Below, piece after piece: positions 9,363 through 18,500 of a stretch of DNA of 64,000 bases. The position numbers were made by a program, and so were the translations under genes. This stretch comes from Mycobacterium sp. Z3061 (GTDB taxonomy: Bacteria; Actinomycetota; Actinomycetes; Mycobacteriales; Mycobacteriaceae), in the NCBI RefSeq assembly GCF_031583025.1, contig NZ_CP134062.1, positions 3,534,001 to 3,598,000 of the forward strand, written 5' to 3'. The notes below the pieces were generated by a model that ran no database searches, had not been told where the DNA came from, and was given only the letters and a program-made list of their open reading frames with translations. Numbering within the stretch: position 1 is the stretch's first letter; every line of letters begins with the position of its first letter.

Positions 9363-11474
9363 GTGCACGTGCTGCTGACCGACGCCTCAGGCACTGTCGG
9401 GCGGCTGGTCGCGCGCCAGCTGGTCGCGGCCGGCCACACGGTCAGCGGCATCGCCCCCTACCCGCATGACTACCTGGACCCGCACGTCGAGTTCGCGTGC
9501 GCACCCCTGGACGACCCGGTACTGATGCGATTGGCCGCCGAGGCCGACGCTGTGATCCATCTGGCCCCAGTCGATACCAGCGCCCCAGGCGGGGCCGGCA
9601 TCACCGGTGTCGCGCACGTGGCGAACGCGGCGGCACGGGCGGGCGCCCGGCTGCTGTTCGTGTCTCAGGCCGCCGGTCGGCCCGAGCTCTACCGTCCGGC
9701 CGAGACACTGGTATCCACCGGTTGGGCGCCGAGCCTGGTCGTCCGCATCGCGCCACTGCTCGGCCGGCAGCTCGACTGGATGACCTGCCGCACCGTGGCC
9801 ACGCTGATGCGCGCCAAGGTTTCCGCACGCCCCATCCGGGTGCTGCACATCGAGGACCTGGTCCGGTTCCTGGTCGAGGCGCTGGGCACCGACCGCTGCG
9901 GAGCGGTCGACCTGGCCACTCCGGACACCACCAACCTGATCACCGCATGGCGGGTGCTGCGATCCGTTGACCCCCGCCTGCGCCTGCACGGCGTCCGCGG
10001 CTGGGAGAACCTGGTCCCGGACTTGGATATCAGTGCAGCACAAGAGGATTGGAATTTCAAATACGGCTGGCTGGCACTGGACGCGGTGGTGGACACCGGC
10101 CGCGGGCTGGTCGGGCGCAAGCTCGAAGCCAGAGGCGCGACCACCGGGGCGGGCCCGCTCCCGCTACCGGTCGAACCCCTGCCGCGTCCGGCCCCGGGCG
10201 ACGAATCATTGCGCAGCGCCGCGCCCGAGGGACTGGAGGGGGAGTTCGACGACCGCATCGACCCGCGCTTCCCGGTCTTCAGCACGGCCAGCCTCGCCGA
10301 GGCGCTGCCGGGCCCGCTGACGCCGATCACGCTCGATGTCCAGTGCAGCGGCCTGCGCGCCGCCGGTCAGGCCATGGGGCGGGTGCTGGCGCTGGGCGAC
10401 GTGGTGGCGCAGGAGTGGGCCGAGCGGGCCATTGCGGTATTCGGCCATCGACCTTACGTGGGGGTCTCCGCCAATATCGTGGCCGCGGCCCAACTGCCCG
10501 GCTGGGACGAAAACGCGGTGGCCCGGCGCACCCTCGGTGCCGAGCCGCCCGCCGCGGAGCTGCTGCCGTTCGGCCCACCGGAACTGACCGGTGGCCCACG
10601 TGGCTCGGTGGCCAAGGCGGTCGTAACGGCGCGGTCGCTGGCCCTGCTGCGCCACCTGCGCGCCGACACCCAGGCCTACGTCGCCGCCGCCGGCCGGGAA
10701 CATCTCGATGCGGAGGCGCTGGCCGCGCTGCCGGATGCGGCACTGGAAGTCCGAATCCGGTTGTTGCGCGACCGCATTCACCAGGGCTGGGTCCTGACGG
10801 GCCTGTGGGTCATCGACTCCGGGATCACCGCGGCGGCCTTGGAGCGCACCCGCGTGAGATCCGGCATCTCAGGGGTCGGCGTGATCATGGAAAGCGACCG
10901 CATCGCGGCCGAAACCAAGGCGTTGGCGGCGGTGCTGCGAGCCGACCCGCCGTTGTGCGCGCTGGCCGCCGAAGGCAACGTCGGCAGCATCCGCGCGTTA
11001 TCCCCGGCGGCAGCCGCCGCACTCGACGCGGCCGTCGCCGCCCTCGGGCACCGCGGCCGCGGGGAGGCTGAGCTGGCCAATCCGACGTTCGGGGACGACC
11101 CCGGGCTACTGCTGGAGGTGGCCGCCGAAGCCGCCGCCAAACCCGAGGCGCCGCAAGCTCCCGGGTCGCTGGCGCAGCGATTGGCCGACAGTGCCCGCAA
11201 CTCGCGCGAGCTCGCCCACGACACCACCATCCGTTTCACCCATGAGCTTCGAATGACATTGCGCGAGTTGGGATCTCGCTGGGCTGCAGCGGATCTGATC
11301 GATTCCGTGGACGACACGTACTACCTGTTGTGCGACGAACTCGTCACCATGCCGGTCGACGCCCGGCTTCGGATCAAGCGCCGGCGTGCCGAGCGGGAAC
11401 GCCTACAGGCGCAGCATCCGCCCGACATCATCGGCCGGGATCAAGCGGGGTCCGGGACCGGATCTGCTCCTTGA
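9363..11474 (+). CDS. NAD-epimerase-like / PEP-synthase-like fusion protein, 703 aa (Rv1868-like)
   Basis: Residues 1-260 read as an extended-SDR/NAD-epimerase fold: HVLLTDASGTVGRLVARQL is the dinucleotide turn and HLAPVDTSAPGG follows the fourth strand. The rest (about 300-703) is a helical region whose segment LGHRGRGEAELANPTFGDDP resembles the linker of PEP synthase and rifampicin phosphotransferases (HRGPGE-type), but no ATP-grasp or phosphohistidine swivel domain is visible. GTG at 9363 is preceded by GGGAGG at a suitable distance. The 3' end overlaps the convergent reductase by 47 bp. Rv1868 is recalled as 699 aa. Its function is unknown to me. Confidence 0.82.
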   Translation: MHVLLTDASGTVGRLVARQLVAAGHTVSGIAPYPHDYLDPHVEFACAPLDDPVLMRLAAEADAVIHLAPVDTSAPGGAGITGVAHVANAAARAGARLLFVSQAAGRPELYRPAETLVSTGWAPSLVVRIAPLLGRQLDWMTCRTVATLMRAKVSARPIRVLHIEDLVRFLVEALGTDRCGAVDLATPDTTNLITAWRVLRSVDPRLRLHGVRGWENLVPDLDISAAQEDWNFKYGWLALDAVVDTGRGLVGRKLEARGATTGAGPLPLPVEPLPRPAPGDESLRSAAPEGLEGEFDDRIDPRFPVFSTASLAEALPGPLTPITLDVQCSGLRAAGQAMGRVLALGDVVAQEWAERAIAVFGHRPYVGVSANIVAAAQLPGWDENAVARRTLGAEPPAAELLPFGPPELTGGPRGSVAKAVVTARSLALLRHLRADTQAYVAAAGREHLDAEALAALPDAALEVRIRLLRDRIHQGWVLTGLWVIDSGITAAALERTRVRSGISGVGVIMESDRIAAETKALAAVLRADPPLCALAAEGNVGSIRALSPAAAAALDAAVAALGHRGRGEAELANPTFGDDPGLLLEVAAEAAAKPEAPQAPGSLAQRLADSARNSRELAHDTTIRFTHELRMTLRELGSRWAAADLIDSVDDTYYLLCDELVTMPVDARLRIKRRRAERERLQAQHPPDIIGRDQAGSGTGSAP

Positions 11475-12618
11475 TGTCGTCGAGCACGTCCCAGATGTTG
11501 ACGTTCATGCCGGCCAGCACCCGGTCCTCGTCGTCGAGCCAGTACGCGACGAATTCCCGGCCGGCGACGTCGCCACGCAACACCACCTTTTCGGAGCCCG
11601 ACGCGTATCCGGCGTATTCCATGCCGAGGTCGTACTGGTCGGTGAAGAAGTAGGGCAGCTCGTCGTATTCGCCTGGGCTGCCCAGCATTCCCGCCACCGC
11701 CACGGCAGGTTGCTTGAGCGCGTTGGCCCAGTGCTCCGTGCGGATCCGCGCGCCGTAAAAGGGATGCTCGGCGGCGGCGATGTCGCCGACGGCGAAGATA
11801 TCGGGATCGCTGGTGCGCAGCGAAGCGTCGACTCGCACCCCGCCGTCGGCCATCGCGAGCCCGGCCTGTTCGGCCAACTCGACATTGGGTTCGGCACCCA
11901 CGGCGACCAGCACCGCATCGGCGGCGACGGTGGATCCGTCGGACAGTGCCAGGCCGGTGGCCTTGCCATCCCGGACGGTGATCCGGTCGACCTGGGTTTC
12001 CAGCCGCAGCCGCACACCGTGGTCTCGGTGCAGGTCGGCGAACACCGCACCGACCTCGGCGCCCAGTGCGGTCAACAGTGGCTGTTCCGCGGATTCGACG
12101 ACGGTGACGTCCACGCCGCGCCGGCGGGCGGCGGCGGCGACTTCCAGGCCGATCCAGCCCGCGCCCAGCACGGCGAGCGAAGAGCCCTCGACGAGAACGG
12201 AATTCAGCGAAACGGCGTCTGGGTAGCTGCGCAGGTAGTGCACTCCGTCGGCGTCATGACCGGGTATCGGAGGTCGGCGCGGCGCCGAACCGGTTGCCAG
12301 CAACAGCTTTTCATACCGAAGCGTGACGCCGTCGTCGAAAGCGACAGTGTGCGCGGCGGCGTCCAGCGCATCCACCCGGGTGTTCAGCCTCAGGTCCACG
12401 CGACGCTCCCGGTACCAGTCCGAGTTCTGCACTGTGAAATCTACCAGCGACTTGTCGCCTGCCAGAAAGTCTTTCGACAGCGGCGGCCGTTCGTACGGCA
12501 GGTATTCCTCGTCCGCGAACAGCACGATCTGCCCATCGAATCCGCTGTCACGCAGGGCTTGCACCGCTTTGGCCGCCGCGAGTCCACCGCCGACGATGAC
12601 GAACACTGTCGAGGTCAT
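11428..12618 (-). CDS. FAD-dependent pyridine nucleotide reductase, ferredoxin-reductase type, 396 aa (Rv1869c-like)
   Basis: Two-dinucleotide-fold flavoprotein of the rubredoxin/ferredoxin reductase class. The FAD site is FVIVGGGLAAAKAVQAL at residues 5-21, the NAD(P)H site is LAVLGAGWIGLEVAAAARR near 150, and the second FAD motif is DIFAVGDIAAAEH near 275. The C-terminal reductase domain begins near 325. It passes electrons from NAD(P)H to a small iron-sulphur partner, which is not encoded nearby. ATG at 12618 is preferred over GTG 12624 because AGGAG sits five bases before the ATG. It overlaps the Rv1868-like gene by 47 bp, tail to tail. Confidence 0.93.
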   Translation of the reverse strand: MTSTVFVIVGGGLAAAKAVQALRDSGFDGQIVLFADEEYLPYERPPLSKDFLAGDKSLVDFTVQNSDWYRERRVDLRLNTRVDALDAAAHTVAFDDGVTLRYEKLLLATGSAPRRPPIPGHDADGVHYLRSYPDAVSLNSVLVEGSSLAVLGAGWIGLEVAAAARRRGVDVTVVESAEQPLLTALGAEVGAVFADLHRDHGVRLRLETQVDRITVRDGKATGLALSDGSTVAADAVLVAVGAEPNVELAEQAGLAMADGGVRVDASLRTSDPDIFAVGDIAAAEHPFYGARIRTEHWANALKQPAVAVAGMLGSPGEYDELPYFFTDQYDLGMEYAGYASGSEKVVLRGDVAGREFVAYWLDDEDRVLAGMNVNIWDVLDDIKEQIRSRTPLDPGR

Positions 12619-12627
12619 GATCACTCC

Positions 12628-13359
12628 TCACCTGTTTTCGAGAATCTCCCGCAACGACAACGCGTTTCGCACCGCGTGCCCGCCCAGGTCATTGTTGAAG
12701 TACATCCACACATCGCGGGCCTCACCGGTCCACTCGGCGATGCGATCGGCCCAGCACCGCAGTTCGTCGCCCGGGTAGGAGCCGGTGTACATGGCGTCCC
12801 CGGCGGGGCCGTGCATGCGGACATACACCAGGTCGGTCGTGGCGCGGGGGATGCAGGCCAGCCCGGGCCCACTCATCACCACGTACGCGGCACGGTGGCG
12901 CTCCAGCAACTCGAAGACGGCGGGATCGTTCCACGACGGGTGCCTCAGCTCCACGGCGGTCCGGATGGACGGCGGCACACCGGCCAGGAAGGCGTCGAGC
13001 CGGGCGTCGTCGCGCTGCTGGTCCGGATGCAACTGCACCAGCAGTACCCCGTGCCGGTCACCCAGCAACTCCCAGCAGCGCTCGAACCGCTCGATCCACG
13101 GTCCGGCGGTGGCCAGCCGCCGATAGTGGGTGAGGCCCCGATGCGCCTTCACCGACATGGTGAACCCGGGCGGCAGTTGATCGCGCCAACCGGCGAACGT
13201 CGAATCCTTAGGCCAGCGATAGAAACTTGCGTTCAACTCGACCGTGTCGAAGACCTCGGCGTACCGGTGCAACCGCCGCGCGGAGGGGAGGCCCACCGGA
13301 TACAGCACCCCCGCCCAGTGGTCGTAGGACCACCCGGAAGTGCCGATCCGCACGGTCAT
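12628..13359 (-). CDS. DUF72 family protein, 243 aa
   Basis: DUF72 (YecE-like) TIM-barrel protein of unknown activity. It starts VRIGTSGWSYDHW, the family hallmark, then has LNASFYRWPKDSTFAGW, FTMSVKAHRGLTHYRRL, VLLVQLHPDQQ, AVELRHPSWNDP and YVRMHGPAGDAMYTGSY, and ends WMYFNNDLGGHAVRNA. All conserved blocks are present at full length. It lies 9 bp upstream of the reductase and 7 bp downstream of the HhH gene, so all three are likely one transcript. I do not recall it at this place in M. tuberculosis. Confidence 0.92.
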   Translation of the reverse strand: MTVRIGTSGWSYDHWAGVLYPVGLPSARRLHRYAEVFDTVELNASFYRWPKDSTFAGWRDQLPPGFTMSVKAHRGLTHYRRLATAGPWIERFERCWELLGDRHGVLLVQLHPDQQRDDARLDAFLAGVPPSIRTAVELRHPSWNDPAVFELLERHRAAYVVMSGPGLACIPRATTDLVYVRMHGPAGDAMYTGSYPGDELRCWADRIAEWTGEARDVWMYFNNDLGGHAVRNALSLREILENR

Positions 13360-13366
13360 CGAACCG

Positions 13367-14002
13367 TCAACCGGTTAGCTGCAGGCGCACGTCGTCATCC
13401 AGCGAGGCACGCACCAGTGCCGCCGCCAACCGCGCGTTGGTTCGCGGCGCGAACCCCGAAAGCTTGGCCGGGTCAGTGGGAAGCCGCAGCGCCTTGGCGG
13501 CGGCGGTGGCGCGGTCGTCGAAGTGCGGGCGCACCCAGGTCCAGACGTCTTGCACCTCGCGCAGGAAGATGTCGGCCCCGGTGTCACCAATGCCCTTGAA
13601 CTGCTTGAGCATTCGGGTCGCGCGCTGCGGGTCGTGGCCACATCGGGCGGCGATCCGGCGCAGGTCGCCCCCGAAGTCATCGCGCACGTGCTCAGCGATA
13701 TCGGTCAGCCGGGTGGCGGAGCTTTCGTCGTAACGGACGTAGTGGGCGCGACCGAACGCCTCGATCATGGTGCGCCGGTCGGCCGCCAGCACAGCCTTCG
13801 GCGTACGCAGGCCTGCCTTGAAGAGTTCCTTCGCGGCGCTCGTGGCGATCGCGGCGTCGATCGGCTTGCTGGCCAGCATGCACAGCACCAGCAGCTGAAA
13901 CAGCGGCATCGGTTTGTCGGCGAGCCGGATACCGGCCTGCTCCGCGTAGGTGGTGCCGGCCACCTCGAGCAGCCGCGCTACCCGCTGCTCTGCAGCGTCC
14001 AT
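13367..14002 (-). CDS. HhH/endonuclease III-fold protein, 211 aa (Rv1870c-like)
   Basis: A 211-aa protein with a recognisable helix-hairpin-helix (MLKQFKGIGDTGADIFLREV, about residues 135-154) in an all-helical context like the HhH-GPD base-excision glycosylases. It has no C-terminal iron-sulphur cysteines, and the Lys expected in the HhH of bifunctional glycosylases is not evident, so catalysis is uncertain. Rv1870c is recalled with the same length. It lies 7 bp upstream of DUF72 and is probably co-transcribed. DNA binding is a fair inference; a repair role is not shown. Confidence 0.75.
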   Translation of the reverse strand: MDAAEQRVARLLEVAGTTYAEQAGIRLADKPMPLFQLLVLCMLASKPIDAAIATSAAKELFKAGLRTPKAVLAADRRTMIEAFGRAHYVRYDESSATRLTDIAEHVRDDFGGDLRRIAARCGHDPQRATRMLKQFKGIGDTGADIFLREVQDVWTWVRPHFDDRATAAAKALRLPTDPAKLSGFAPRTNARLAAALVRASLDDDVRLQLTG

Positions 14003-14044
14003 ACCGGCGGCGTACCCGCATCGGCAACGGGCAAACGCCGGCCG

Positions 14045-14374
14045 TCACTTGGGCGGCAGGCTTCTCGCAAGATCGGCTCCGCGGGTTACCCAACTGCTAA
14101 GTTGGCGTTTGGTTTTCACGCCTTCGGGGGCAACGCGGAGCCAGCCGCGGGTTTCCCGCCCGGCCATCACCATGGCGCTGACGTGCTCGTGTCCGAGCAG
14201 CTTGTCGGTGTCTTCCCGCGGGACGCGGACCAAAAGGCCACCCTGACTGCTGACAGCCACCGCCATGTTTCCGCCGATCAGAAACGCCAACCCGCCGAAC
14301 ATCCGCATCTCGTCGGTTGGCTCCGGAGCCAGCAACTCACGGATCCGGTCGGCGAGGACGGTGTCGTAGGCCAC
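14045..14374 (-). CDS. TfoX/Sxy N-terminal domain protein, 109 aa
   Basis: Small cytosolic protein matching the TfoX N-terminal domain: MAYDTVLADRIRELL, then MRMFGGLAFLIGGNMAVAVS (the MFGGxxF-G-M signature), and a C-terminal WLRVAPEGVKTKRQLSSWV. In gamma-proteobacteria TfoX regulates competence; the actinobacterial stand-alone versions have no settled role. It lacks the TfoX C-terminal domain. It lies 42 bp from the HhH gene and 7 bp from the flavin-type oxidoreductase upstream, in the same transcription unit. Confidence 0.88.
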   Translation of the reverse strand: MAYDTVLADRIRELLAPEPTDEMRMFGGLAFLIGGNMAVAVSSQGGLLVRVPREDTDKLLGHEHVSAMVMAGRETRGWLRVAPEGVKTKRQLSSWVTRGADLARSLPPK

Positions 14375-14381
14375 GGCCCCG

Positions 14382-14759
14382 TCAGTCCAGATCCACTCGG
14401 ATGGTCAGCAGCTCGGTGCCCATCAGGCGCACGACGGCGCTGTTGAGCCGAGGCAGATTTCCCAACCGCCGCAAAGGGTCGTCATCGGGCATCAGGTGGG
14501 CGGTCCCGGCGCGCCACTCGCCGTCGATGCGCACCCGGACGGCCGGGTTGGCCTTGAGGTTGCGGACGTAGTCCGAATGTTCGCCGTGCTCGGACACCAG
14601 CCAGAACTGGTTGTCCACCACGGCGCCGCCCACCGCGGTGAGCCGGGGCTGCCCGGACTTACGGCCCGTCGTTTCCAGCATGGTGACCGGCAGCTTGCGG
14701 GCCAGCGGGTTGACGACCAGCCGTTGAACTCGGTGCACGAACTGCCGTTTCAGGCTCAC
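14382..14759 (-). CDS. Deazaflavin (F420)-dependent nitroreductase-family protein, 125 aa
   Basis: Split-barrel protein of the Ddn-like nitroreductase family. It has PVTMLETTGRKSGQPRLTAV (the family L-x-T-x-GRKSG motif), WLVSEHGEHSDYVRNLKANP and VRVRIDGEWRAGTAHLMP. The last two are the usual F420-contact and beta-barrel segments. GTG at 14759 is chosen because it gives the compact family start; longer versions run through the terminator and into the gene upstream. It is the first gene of a five-gene minus-strand run ending with the reductase at 11428. Size and position are compatible with Rv1871c, but I am not sure of that. Confidence 0.8.
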   Translation of the reverse strand: MSLKRQFVHRVQRLVVNPLARKLPVTMLETTGRKSGQPRLTAVGGAVVDNQFWLVSEHGEHSDYVRNLKANPAVRVRIDGEWRAGTAHLMPDDDPLRRLGNLPRLNSAVVRLMGTELLTIRVDLD

Positions 14760-14804
14760 AACGGTGATTTTGCCACCGCGACCCCGAGCGCGCGCAACAC
14801 GAAA

Positions 14805-14831
14805 ACAGCCGCCCCCGATGGAGGCGGCTGT
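14805..14831 (-). terminator. Rho-independent terminator after the secreted Pro/Gly-rich gene
   Basis: A perfect 9-bp inverted repeat (ACAGCCGCC / GGCGGCTGT) with a 9-nt loop lies 14 bp downstream of the stop of the secreted protein gene. Read on the minus strand, the hairpin is followed by TTTTCGTG, a short U-tract. This is a classic intrinsic terminator layout, which is uncommon in mycobacteria. Confidence 0.82.
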
Positions 14832-14844
14832 CTCGTTGCGGGAT

Positions 14845-15285
14845 CTACGTGTTGATGGCGACGAAACCGGTGGTGGTGTAGACGCCCCACGCCCCCACTT
14901 CGGCGTTGAACACGACTGGCAGCGCCACGTCGGTGCCCGGCGCGATCCAGGTCGCCGGAAGGCCGTACCGGCCCGGGTCGTTGTACTGGCCCGGCGGCGG
15001 GAACCCGTTCTGCCCAGGCGGAAGCGGGCTGCCCGGACCGTTGCAGTTGACACCCGGTCCGCCGCTACAGATCGGCTGACCCGGAATGTAGCCCGGTCCC
15101 GGCTGCTGCCCGGGCACGTTCGGTCCCGGCACATTGGGCCCGGGGATGTTCGGGCCAGGCACGTTCGGTCCGGGTCCACCCGGTCCCGACGGGTCGGCCT
15201 GCGCGAAACCGGCACCGATTCCGAGGGCGGCTGACCCGAGAGCACCGGTCATTGCGGCGGTGGCTGCAATCCTGCTGAGCTTCAT
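14845..15285 (-). CDS. Secreted Pro/Gly/Asn-rich protein, 146 aa
   Basis: Small exported protein. Residues 1-31 form a Sec signal peptide (MKLSRIAATAAMTGALGSAA, cleavage likely after AQA). Residues 33-60 are a repeat of GPNVPGPNIPGPNVPG type, and two cysteines occur near 72 and 79 (PICSGGPGVNCNG). A Pro-rich spacer follows, then a more ordered C-terminus ending WGVYTTTGFVAINT. ATG at 15285 has AAGGAG seven to eight bases upstream. The gene is monocistronic with its own intrinsic terminator. No enzymatic motif is visible; it is probably cell-wall associated or extracellular. Confidence 0.85.
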   Translation of the reverse strand: MKLSRIAATAAMTGALGSAALGIGAGFAQADPSGPGGPGPNVPGPNIPGPNVPGPNVPGQQPGPGYIPGQPICSGGPGVNCNGPGSPLPPGQNGFPPPGQYNDPGRYGLPATWIAPGTDVALPVVFNAEVGAWGVYTTTGFVAINT

Positions 15286-15444
15286 GTGTGAACTCCTTGT
15301 CCTGCGGTGAAACTGCCACGCGGGCAGCGCAACAGCGTTGACGTGTTGTTCAATTGTTTCCCCCACCGCCCTGTGAGTTACCCGGCGCAGAACGGTGAAA
15401 ACGTCTTCGCGCAGATTTTTTTCAGGAAGCTCCCAGCCACTTGA

Positions 15445-15466
15445 CAGACTTCGGGTCGAAAGTCTG
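15445..15466. promoter_or_regulatory. Inverted repeat overlapping a -35-like TTGACA, upstream of the LuxR/cyclase gene
   Basis: A perfect 7-bp inverted repeat CAGACTT / AAGTCTG spaced by 8 nt lies 106 bp before the regulator start. TTGACA (15441-15446) overlaps its left arm. No convincing -10 hexamer follows at the right distance, so the promoter part is weak. It could be an operator for the downstream regulator or for the divergent secreted protein gene. The rest of the 286-bp divergent gap (15286-15571) shows nothing else I can name. Confidence 0.3.
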
Positions 15467-15571
15467 CGTCGGTCATCGGCCGCATTGCCTATGCGAGGGA
15501 ATCGAGCCCGGCCTGATCGGTCGGCATTTTGGCTGATGAATGCGGTAGCGGCGCGGTGGATTGTGGCTAGC

Positions 15572-18500
15572 ATGAGCGAGATCAATGAACTGGAGCTGGG
15601 CCTGCCTGAAATGTTGCCTACCGGAACAGTGACGCTCCTACTCGCCGACGTCGAGGGGTCGACGAGGCTGTGGCAAACCGCTCCCCATGAGATGGCCGAC
15701 GCGATCGCACGGCTGGATCGAACCCTGAGCCGGGTCGTCGCCGAACACGGCGGCGTGCGGCCCGTCGAGCAGGGCGAAGGCGACAGCTTTGTCGTGGCGT
15801 TCACCAGCGCCGCCGACGCCGTCGCCTGCGCCCTGGACATCCAGCGTGCCGAACTGGCACCCATCCAGGTACGCATCGGTGTGCACAGCGGGGACGTGCA
15901 GTTGCGCGACGAGGGAAACTACATCGGAGCAACCATCAGCAAAGCCGGCCGATTGCGCGATCTCGCGCACGGCGGTCAAACGTTGCTGTCGGGCGCCGCC
16001 GCGGAGCTGGCTGCCGACGCTCTCCCGGCCGACGCATGGCTGGTCGACCTCGGTACGCACCGGTTGCGGGACCTGCCGCGGGCCGAGCGGGTGATGCAGC
16101 TGTGCCATCAGGACGTGACGATCGAGTTCCCGCCGCTGCGGGTGACCGATGACGTCGCCGTAGGCTCGCTTCCCCCGCGATTGACGAATTTCATCGGCCG
16201 GCGCGACGAGTTGACGGAACTGCGAACGATATTGTCGGACAATCGTTTGCTGACCCTGACCGGAGCCGGTGGGGTGGGTAAGACCCGGTTGGCGCTGGAA
16301 CTGGCGATGGCGGCGGCAGGCGAATTCGATGGTGGCGCCTGGTACGTCGACCTGGCGCCGATTCCGCATCCGGACGTACTCGCGGTGACCTTCGCCCTCG
16401 CGCTTGGCCTACCGGATCAGCCGGGCCTGTCCACCGTCGACAACGTCGTGCGGTTCATCAGCGACCGGGCCGTCTTGTTGGTCGTCGACAACTGCGAGCA
16501 CATGCTCGACGGAACGTCCTCGATCGTCACCGATCTGCTGGGCCGGTGCCGGAGTGCGAAGGTGCTGGCCACCAGTCGCGAGCCACTCGGGGTTGCCGGC
16601 GAGGTGAGCTGGCGGGTCCCGTCGTTGTCCGTCGACGACGACGCCGTGGCCCTGTTCACCGATCGCGCAAAGCGCGTCCGTCCGGATTTCCGCGTCAGCG
16701 ACGACAACGTCGGCGTGGTGCGCGAGGTGTGCAGGCGCCTCGACGGCCTGCCACTGGCGATCGAGCTGGCCGCCGCGCGGGTGCGCGCGTTGTCATTGCC
16801 GGAGATCGTCGCGGGCCTCAACGACCGTTTCCGGCTGCTGACCGGCGGATCCCGGTTGGCCGTGCGCCGCCAGCAGACATTGCACGCGTCAGTCGATTGG
16901 TCGCACACCCTGCTGACCAACGAGGAGAGGGCGCTATTTCATAGCACTGCGGTGTTCGCTGGTGGGTTCGATTTGGACGCAGCGTGTTTCGTGTGCGGCG
17001 ACGGGCAGGCAGAGCGGTTCCACGTCCTTGATCAGCTGACCCTACTGGTCGACAAGTCGCTGGTCGTCGCCGAGGAAGGAAGGCTGGGAACGCGGTACCG
17101 GCTGCTCGAGACGATCCGGCAGTACGCCCAGGAACGCCTCGCCGCATCGGGCGACGCCGACGCGGTGCGGGGCCGCCACCGCGACCACTACCTGACAATG
17201 GCCACCGCACTCGATGCGCCCCAGCGCACCGACTACGAGCACCGCCTCGACCAGGTAGAAGTTGAGATGGACAACCTGCGCGCCGCGCTCGGCTGGTGTC
17301 TGGAAACCCATGACGTCGAACGCGCGTTGACTCTGGCGTCCGCACTGGTCCCGTTGTGGCGCTCACGGCTGCGTATCCGCGAGGGCCAGGCCTGGTTTGA
17401 CACGGTGTTCGCCGACATGGCGCCCGACGATGAGCCGCCGGTCGATCCTCCGGTACGGGCGCGGGCACTTACCGACGCCGCGACGTTGGGCACCTGGCTC
17501 GGGGCCGCTTGCAGCATGGAATACGCCCAGCAGGCGCTGGTGATCGCCCGCGAGGTCGACGAGCCGGCCCTACTGGCTCGCGCACTCACGTCCTACGGAC
17601 TGATCGCCGGCTACAGTTCGGCTAACGCGACCGAGGCGCAGGCCTGCTTCGAAGAGGCGGGCCGCCTCGCCCGGGAACTCGGTGACTTCTGGCGACTCAG
17701 CCAGATCTATGCCTGGCAGTCGTTCGCCGCGATCAGTTCGGGTAACGCGCGGGCGGTGCGTGCCGCAGCGGAACAGGGACGTGACATCGCCGAATCGATC
17801 GGCAATGCGCCCGATTCGCGGGAGTGCCGGTTGGGCGTCGGCTGGGCACAGCTGATGGAGGGCGACATCGCCGGCGCTGTCGCGCAGTTTCGCGAGTTGC
17901 TGGCGGAGTCACAGGCGGCGCGGGCCCTGTTTCTGGCACCGGCGTGTCTCCATGGCCTCGGGTCGGCGCTGGCCTATGCCGGGCAGGTGGCGGACGCACG
18001 CGCCGCGGCGTACGCCGCGATTGGAGCTGAGACCGACGTGGGCGGGCCGATGCAAGGTATCGGCAACTCTGCACTCACGCTGGCCGAATTGGCTGCGGGA
18101 GATGCCGCGGCCGCCCGGTCGGCCAGCGACGCGGCCTTGCGTGAGATGAGCCCTCAAATGACCCTCGCGGCCGGTCAGCGCGCCCGCGGCGCCGAGGCCA
18201 CGCTCGCCATGGGCGATGACGCCACGGCGCTCGCCTGGGCTGACGAGGCCATTTCCCGGCCCAGCGGCTGGGGCGTGATCTGCGGGCTCGTGGTACGTGC
18301 CCGCGTGTCACTGCTGCGCGGACGGCCCGCAGAAGCGGAACATGATGCGCGGCAATCCCTTTCGAGCGCCGCCGACAACGGATTCTACTTGCTGGTGCCC
18401 GATATCCTCGAGAGTTTGGCTGCCACTCTCTGCGGGCAGGGCGTACACCGCGACGCCGCGCGATTGTTGGGCGCTGCCGACGCGATCCGGCGGGGTAGTG

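Noticed and set aside
11386-13599. 737-codon plus-strand open frame across the reductase and DUF72 genes
   Set aside because: High-GC antisense shadow. The minus strand shows complete FAD and DUF72 motifs.
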